Of a stretch of DNA of 64,000 nt, positions 50,801-59,800 are shown in pieces. The notes under the pieces were generated by a model. It was not told the origin of the DNA and searched no databases. It saw nothing but the letters and a program-made list of their open reading frames with translations. The stretch comes from Hyperoplus lanceolatus (Eukaryota > Chordata > Actinopteri > Uranoscopiformes > Ammodytidae), in contig CM049396.1 of the NCBI GenBank assembly GCA_026929865.2, positions 20,084,001 to 20,148,000 on the forward strand, in the 5' to 3' direction. A program made the translations under genes and the position numbers. How positions within the stretch are numbered: position 1 is the first letter of the stretch; each line of letters begins with the position of its first letter.

Positions 50801-53800
50801 TAACACCAAATACGTGCTGTACCGTCACGTACGGACAAATACGTGATCGTTACACCCCTACTATATTGGTCACTGATTTTTTTTTTGACATGTCGGAAAT
50901 CTTTATTTGTAAATTTTTAGTTTTATTATTCTCACTTTAACACAGTGGTTCTCAATTATTTTCTGTCATGCCCCCCCTAGGGGACAGAATTTTTTTCGCG
51001 CCCCCCCTAAATTGAAATACTATTGAGAACCTGCTAATATTTATTTATTTATTTATCTGTACAAAACCACTGTATGAGTTTCTGGCATGAGCATTCTGCA
51101 TACAATCACCTTATTATCAAATTAGATAACAAAAATTAGCTGAGATAACTTCTGCAGCAAAAAAATTCAAAGTTCAGTTTATTAGCACAATTTGTAACAT
51201 TTAAACAAGTCTCAGGGTGTATTCACACATGCCGTGTTTAGTTCGGTTGAAACGAACTCAGGTGCACTTCTGCCTTCGGTGCGCATCTTTCAGGCAGGTG
51301 TGAATACAGCAATCGCACTCGGGGGCGGACCAAACAAGCGGACCGAGACCCAGCTGAAGAGGTGGTCTCGATGCGCTTCAAAACGAACTCTGCTGCAGTT
51401 CGTTTGTGGTGTGAATTTGGCCGGACTCGATCCGACCCAATTGCAGGAAGCACTGCGCCTTTGATTTCTTTTCTTTTCTTTTTTTTCTTTAATCGCCATC
51501 AGCTTCACATTATGGGAAAGTGTTGTTGTCGCCGTTGTTAGGAAGATTAGTTGTGGTTTGACCGGGAGCCCCGAGCGAAAATATTACAGTTGATAATGAC
51601 GCGTACACATGCTTATATGTTCAGCGATCAGATGGAGAGTGGAGCGTCTCCCGCACAGTGCCAACAGGTTCACCCTGCGCTTTGCATGAAGTGTGTGTTT
51701 TTATTTATACACCCAGCTGATACACTGCTTAATCAGTTGAGTGTCAGCTTGAGCCTATTCTTCTCTCGAGCCGCGCGTCCAACAGCAACAATACAGTAGG
51801 CTATACATTATGTTTCACATCGTAGGCTACAAGCCACATAACGTGGCATTGACTTAGGGCTACATATTATAACCATATGAAACAACAATAATTAGATTTT
51901 CTTCTTCTTTATTTATAGGCCAGATGTAGGCCTTTTTATTATTTTAACCCCATATTATATCAATGATATATTTCGCAGTTTTTACATGGACATATAAAGA
52001 AATGGACACCGTATTGAAACATGGCGCCCATTCAATCCTATGAAAGCTGCTCATAGGCGCAGAGAAGCAACAAGGAAGTATAATCCGGAAATTCCATACG
52101 GCCCAAAGCATGACGTAGCGGCATTATGGACCTATCAAGAAAGAGGGCGGCAAGCGTAGCGGACTGGAGGCGGGTGTCTCGTTCTGTAGAATCTAGCCTG
52201 GCGAAAACCAACTGAAAGCCGTTAAAAGCCGTTGGGCTAATAAAACGCTTAAGGTGGCGTTTTGAAATGAGAAAACTTACATTTTAATAGTATATGGTCT
52301 AAAGATAAGTATGAGCCTATGATTGATATCCAGAAAAAATGTGCAGAGACACAATCTTGTTCGCCGCTTGTACTGTGTGGACAGGGACATCTGCCTACGG
52401 GCCGCATGAAAATAAGCTCCACCCCTTACCATGCAATACCAATGGGTTGGCCACATGTCCATGCTGGGTGCTCGGAGAAGGCAGCATCCTGGGGGCCTGA
52501 GTTTTTACTTCGTTCTTCCTGCTTCTCTCCACCCCAGAATGTCTGTCCAATGAATGAATGACCTCAGATCACGTGTGGTTTTGCTTCGTAATGCTGGTTC
52601 ACTTGCAAAAGAGGTAATATGAAAGTGGACCACACCAAACAAAAAAAATCTAAACTCTATTTGGTCTGGACCAAAGCAAGTGAACTAACGGACTTTCCAT
52701 GTGTGAATACACCCTCAGTCTGTGTGAATCTCAGGACAGAGAAACAAGAGCAAATGATTCACTGAGGTTTGCATTTCATTCAAAAAAAATTAAACTGTAA
52801 ACATAGTTAAGGTGGTGTTAGTTAAGGTGGTGTTTTTTTATTAGTATAGGCCAATAGGCCTTCTATGATGTGATAACCAATAATTCATATTCATTAATGT
52901 TATTATTAGTCTACTTGCTTGAATTATTTTTAATAGCCTACAGAGACACTTGGAGACACATGTGGACATTTATTTACTGCAAATCGCGGCCTTTCGCGCG
53001 GATATGACCATACACAAGCACACATCGCGCTTGCTAGCACTTAAAAAAATTAAAAAAATAAAAATAATGTTTTTTTTTTTTGGTCAGTTGGAAATCAAGG
53101 CAGCCCGCGCCCCACCGACAACTCACGGCGCCCCCCCAGGGGGGCGCGCCCCACCATTTGAGAAGCACTGCTTTAACAGATGAAAATAAACAAGTGAGAT
53201 GGGAAAATGTTAGTTTTTTTATTTAGTTGCATAATAATTCTGCACACTAATAGTTGCCTAATAATTGTGCACATACATATATTCTCGTAAGAAAGACAAA
53301 ACCTCACTTTTACTTTCTTAAACATTCAGGTTTAGGTTCATTAACATTTTGGATTGACCGTGAGCACTGTAGAAGTTCAATAATAAAATTAATCCTCAAA
53401 AATACAACTTGCCTAATAATTGTGCACACAGTGTATATTAAGACGGTGCTTATACTAACGCATCAATACTTGGTTATATTTTACCCTCCCAAGTACTAGC
53501 CGCCGGTTGGCATTGCAACGTAATTCCATACACAACAAACACATTGATTGACATCGTTATGATGCTTCTGGGTTTGGGTTTTTGTGTGTTGTACACTTGT
53601 ATAGAGTCTACAGATGCATCGTTTCTTAAAATTTGCATCCGGCCAGATCTGCAGCAAACATTTCAACAAACTGGATTAGACTTTAAACGTCTAGCGTGCT
53701 TCGGGCACATTTAAGATTGCCTAGTGTGAGTGCCTTCTTAACTAACTACACTGAATTAGGGCTGGTTATTGGTAAGGTATGGTATGATATATCATGATAC

Positions 53801-56800
53801 ATTGCATATTGCGTTACATTGCGATATTCGGCTTTGTATTTTGTCATCTGTCGGCCATGCTGCGTCAAGCTTTCACTCAGCCACAAGAATGGCACCCGGC
53901 AGTTCGCTGCACTGCGAAATCTACAGAAGCGGAGGTTGTAGTTCACAACCTGTTTATTTTTTCTTCCATTTTTCTAAATAAACATTTCTGGAGCTGGGAA
54001 ATAAATATCACAATATATTGCCATAATTATTTGTTTTAGCACAGCCGTACTGAGAATAAAGTAACTGGTGGCAGTCAAGTCTTGAGGCTTGGGCCCCCTC
54101 TGAGAGGGTCACAAGATAAATAAGAGGTGATTAATGTGGGAGGAAAGAAGAAAAAATAAATGTTCTGACAAATTATCTTTCCTTTTTTTAAGTTGAAAAA
54201 TTATAATTGACCTCTAACAATCAAACCATTATTCAAATGAAACTAAACAGCTCATGACTCATGGGTAAATGACTCCTTTGTAGAACTGCAAAAAACTCAA
54301 TGGAGGCAAAATATACTGCTTTTTAGGATGAAGAAAAACCATTTAGCAATGTATTGCTGTGCCATCACCATGAAAACTGCCCACATGTTTATTCAGAGAC
54401 AACAGCCAGACTTGACCTGTGTGGCCATGAAGACATTTGTCAGGCTGGTTAATGCAGAGATCCTGGCCAATACAGAGTAAATCCTCTGTGTAGTTTTATT
54501 TATTTGTTTGTTTGTTTTTTTACCAGGGAGAAAAAATTTAAGTCAGTCCGTCTGCCTAGGCGGATGTTTTCATACATAACCTCCACAGGGTTGACTCTCA
54601 GCTAGGGTTGCAAAATTCTGGGAATTTTCAAAGTTGGAAACTTTCCATGGGAATTAACGGGAATTTATGGGAATTAACGGGAATTTTGGGAATTAACGGA
54701 AATAAACGGGAATTTACTAAATTTAAAGCAACCCAATGCACTAAATTCACCAAACTATGTTATTTCAGTCCAGAAAAACGTTCTAGACTGTAAAAACAGT
54801 TTTTTACACAAAGTTTTAATATATTTATGAACATTTCATTTCAAATCAGATTTTTTTTAAAGTTTATTGAGACACCCAACTTGATATCATAAATTTGTTT
54901 TTGCTAGACCAGGTTTACAGAGGCTTAAACTGTGATTTTAAATATAGTTGGGGACAATATATTTTAGCATAATCTTGACTAAAACAACCAGATTTTATGC
55001 AAGTACACTAGGCAAATTGCACATAGCACACATCCTACTGCAGGGGTACTGAGGCCACGCCCCCTACATGCACTGTGCATTCCTCCATCACATGGGGGGC
55101 ATTTGACTTTATTCATTGAATGGGTGGAGTCAGACCCCATGGGTCAGACAGATGAGTAAAATTTTACTCAACATGCATCTTTTTGTTGTTCAGGGAAATT
55201 ATTGATTGTTCATAAAATAATCAAAACTTGATAAAGCTCTTCTTACAAATAGGGGAGAGTGGCCTAAGTTGTGCCAGTGGGCAACTTGTGCCACCCATTG
55301 TTTCTAGATAACCATAGAAGAAATTGGAAATGTGACCACATATTTAAGAAGAGCCATCCATTTGATTCATCCTGTAAAGAAGGGAGAAACATGGTATAAG
55401 ATATAAGCACATTTAAGCTCAAAAAACTGTGTTTTGCCTTTCAAAGTAAAATTTCCATGATCAATGTTTTTTGATTATTGTGTTTGAACAATTATAGACA
55501 AGTTTGAAAACATTTGACACATGTTTTAGTGCTTTATTATGCTACACTTTGTGTCTATATAATTAGGACGATGTCAGCCCTAAACTGCTGCATCATGCTT
55601 ATTATCCAAAATTCTGGGGTTGAGGTGATTTGTGCCAAAGAGCCTAGGTGAGTTTTAAGTAAGTGGAGTAAGTAATGGATGTGTCTTGCAATACAGTTTA
55701 TGAGATATACATCAATGGCACAATTTACCCCATGGTATTTTCTCCAATGGCACAACTTACACCACACCGGGGGCAAGTTGTGCCACAAGACAACTTTTTT
55801 CCGAAAGCTATATTTCGTCAACAGTTTATTCCAGATCCAAAGTTTTTATTGTCGGGGATGCACAACACCCTGAAATATATGTATATATTTGAGTTAGAGA
55901 CTTTACTGTCAAGGCCTCACTTTAAAGTCACTTTGAGTAAAAAGTGGCACAACTTAGGCCAGTCTCCCCTAAATCTGTTCAAATATAATGTTTTTTAATT
56001 GTATTATTTTGCATGGATGTCTGCCTATGAACAAACATAGTGTTTAAATGTTTAGATTTATGTTTGTATGAAAAAAAAAAATCATTTAAGTTACCGCCAT
56101 TTAGTTAATTCCTATAATTTCCAATTTTGAATATTCCCAAAATTCCCGAGCGAAAGTTCCCGTGGAAAGTTTCCGGAAACTTTCCACCCCTTTGCAACCC
56201 TACTCTCAGCTCTGTGGTTGGCTTTGTGCACAGCTGGTACTTTAAAGTGAAAATGAGAACAAAAAATACTGAGAAGTTTGCTCACTGGTCTGCAAAAGCA
56301 TCCTTTAGATTGGGTGTTTTCTTTTTTTTCCAATAACCAATATGGGAGTGTTAATTCTTCCCATCCCAATCAGATTAGTAAAATATTGATGAAAAAACTG
56401 TTATTTCGTAGCTATCAGTCGTTTTACACTGATCATCACACTTATATTAAAATACTTGTCATTTAAAAAAAAACTGAATTGCTTTATAAACTATGCAGAG
56501 GTAACCTTGCATACTACCATCATCCACTAAGAGTAATGAATGAAATGTAGGCACCTTTCACTCTAAACAAGAGTTTTTTTTACATGGGGAAAAAAACCTA
56601 CTTTAGGGCAATTAACTTCACATGATTGTGATAACACTCCGTATAGCTGCCTTTACAGCACCCTTTTATATTCACTCTGTAAGTCATTCACTGTGCTATT
56701 GATAGTGGTATGGCCAACAGGAATGTGTCTTAAGTATAATGTTGCATTATTTGGTTGGCTTGCTTACAATGCAAACTCAATCCTGCAGACAGATAAATTG

Positions 56801-59800
56801 AAATTCGGACTGTAATGGCAATTTGTCAAGGATATATATATATTTTTGGTAACACTTTATAATAACTATCCGTTGTAACTCGTTAATAGATCATTAGTAA
56901 ACTCTTAATTAATGATTATTAATGATTTGTTAAGTGTCTGTTAGCAGTTTGTTAAAGATTTATAACAATGGTAGATAGTTAATAGCTTAATAATTGAATC
57001 AGTTTCATCTGGGAGGTAATCCGAGATTAACTGATCACGTCACGTTCAAGTCCATGGCATGCACAGTGCGTATTGAGTTTATTTAAAAATATTTGAAAAT
57101 GGGGCTGCCCTCAGTTGCCCATGCACTGTGTATAGTCTATAGCCTATTTCAGCCACGTCCCAGATGAACTGATTCAATTATTAAGCTATTAACTATCTAC
57201 CATTGTTATAAATCCTTAACAAACTGCTAACAAACACTTAACAAATCATTAATAATCATTAATTAAGAGTTTACTAATGATCTATTAACGAGTTACAACG
57301 GATAGTTATTATAAAGTGTTACCATATTTTGGCATCTTTATGCTTTATTGATAGTGTAGAGACAGAGTTGAAATGGGGCAGAGAGGGGAGTGACATGCAG
57401 AGAACGACCGCGGGCTGGAATCGAACCCGGATCCGCTGCTGGCCGAGGCCCATGGGGGGGGGGGGACCTACCAACTGAGCTAAGGGCGCCCCTTGTCAAG
57501 GATATTTCTGTCCATCAAAAGCACCCAAAACACAAAGTGTCACCCAACGTCCCTGCCTCCATAAGACAATTAATCCATGTGTTTGTGTAATTGCATTAGG
57601 AATGAAGAATGAGCAAGCAAATTCAGTCAGTGATGTGACCCACACTGTCGGTCATGTGATGATTGTCATTGAGCGATTAGTATGGGACTTCACTGAGGCA
57701 GTTGCAGCGATTTTGCATATTTGGATCTTAAAAAGGGAAAACAACTCAAGGGAAGTGGAATAAACTTCTGAGTTGTGAAGTTCCTGTGAGAGGCAATGCA
57801 AGCTGTTCATGGTGATGACATTGAATACACTAAGGAGCAGTCCAAACCTTTATAAATAAACCTCATTTGAAAGTGCAATTTAGACAAAAAGTAATCCTGC
57901 CAATGTGTTTATTGGTCATGGCTTTCAAAACATCAAACAAACCTTTTACTCAGGTGTACTGTATTTTCCGCACTATAAACTGCACTGGACTATAAGCCGC
58001 AGGTGTTATAATGTTTAATTACCATATGTAAGAATTCGTGCACAGAGGGGATTGTCGGGAAAGAGATGGCTGCTTGAGGAATCTCCCATTTATTAACATT
58101 TCAACAAACAAGTTGCATATTTGCATAACGTATTCAAGTGTTACCATTTAGTGCAATAGCTACTAGGGATGGGCATGAGTGTTTTCACTGCTCGTGTGAT
58201 CGCTTGCATTCCTCGAGGATCAATCGATTCCTCATTAAACTTTTTTCTATTTTTAGAACGCAATGCATCTGTCTGCAGAACAACGGTTCACTGCAATATA
58301 GCGCTCAATGCTTATTGTCAAACAGTCACAGTTGCCATATGATATTAAGGATTTATTCCCACAAGTTTAAAAACACATTTTCCTGACTGAAAGTAATTAA
58401 ATAGACGGGCCACAATTTAATCCGATCGAGTAGGTCTGCGTTGGGGAGAAAAAAAGAGAAAAAAGCATGGGCTGTAGTTGTAAAAAAAAAAAAATAGCCT
58501 AAGTCACCATTTAAAATAAGAAGGGCAGCAAATAATATTAAAGAGGACCTATGATGCTTTTTGACTTTTATGACCTATAAACGTTGTTATGATGATTCAT
58601 AGTCATGCTTAACCATACTAAATTATCAAATAATGACTTGCATGCATTTCGACATATTCCCTGCTGACCGTCTGGGGTGTCTGTGCAGAGCACTAAACAC
58701 TATTCTAGCCAGTCGAGAAGTCACGTCTTCAAAGCGGTCTACCCTTTCATAATTTGTGACGTCGCATAACACTTTGTGACGTCTCCACGCGGATGTTTCC
58801 ATGTATGGTAATGCTGTCACTTCCCTGTTTGCGTCTGCCTCGCGCCCCTTATAGGTCCATGCTCGCGCTTCCCGCCACTGAAAGTGTTCCGGAAGGAAGG
58901 TAACCAATCACAACGGAGTGGGGTTTGCAGGAGGGGGGGAGGGGAGGGAGATGGCAAGCACAGGCGGAGGGAGCCGAAGCACACACACTCAAGTGTTGAC
59001 AGGATGTCTGATCAAAATAAGAGAAAGAGCTTCCGAAAATCTACATAGTTTTTTGTATGTGATTGTGTCAGGTTGCTCTATAGCAGTGTAAAACAAAAAT
59101 TAAGACCAGAAAAGTAGCATAATAGGTCCTCTTTAAATGATTGTCCTACAATTTAAATACATATTAATAACTCACTAAAGCAGATAGTTGTATATCCAAC
59201 CGCGTAATGCTCACTCCGTGTCCGTGAATAATTACCGCGACTAATTCCTCATTAACGGAACGTTACACCAGTCGGTTTTTGAATCTTATCCCCATATTCC
59301 CTATTGAAGGCTTCTTAACTGTTGGCTCGGAGCGAATGTGCCTGAAGTAAGCCTTGCTTCTTCTTTACTTTTCTTTCCAAGCGGAGAGCACCTTGCATGC
59401 TCACCTGGAGTCTAGGCTACTCATTACTAACTGAGAGTAACAGGTGTCATCTCCCCTTTTTATAAACGTAATTTTATCATCTGCTTTGAAATAATTGGAC
59501 AGTTATATTCCTGACAATGTTCTGGAGAAAGGAGAGACTGTGTTCAGCTCCGCGGTGCTGTGGAGAACACAGGCTGCAATGCGGTGGCACGGAGGTGGCA
59601 GTTATTTGCAGTTGCTTTTTGACACAACGCTCAGTTTATTGCACTTGCATCAAAATATTTAATTTTGTTAAACTTTATTTTATCCGTTTTGTGCCGTTTT
59701 GTACACATATATAACATTTTAAAATAGGGGCGGCCCGCCGGCCGGCCTAAAGGCTACAAACAAAAGAATAAATAAATAAATTTTCCTCATCCACCAATCG

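Larger units (their letters stand above)
48032..53433 (+). mobile_element. Tc1/mariner-like transposon, split by two later hAT insertions
   Basis: The terminal inverted repeats are CACTGTGTGCACAATTATTA (48032) and its complement ending CACACAGTG (53433), both bordered by TA. A transposase pseudogene reads on the plus strand from 48250. Two hAT-type elements, 49247-50860 and 50943-53170, each with an 8-bp duplication, lie inside. Subtracting them and one copy of each duplication leaves 1544 bp, the normal size for a Tc1-like element. It lies in the 12.5-kb dstyk intron. Confidence 0.93.

Noticed and set aside
57345-57495. tRNA gene on the minus strand
   Set aside because: A- and B-boxes are present but the body continues into shared SINE sequence and the arms do not fold as a tRNA; a G12 run interrupts it.
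58626-58907. 93-codon minus-strand open frame
   Set aside because: It lies wholly inside the TTAA-flanked MITE at 58542-59132 and lacks transposase motifs.
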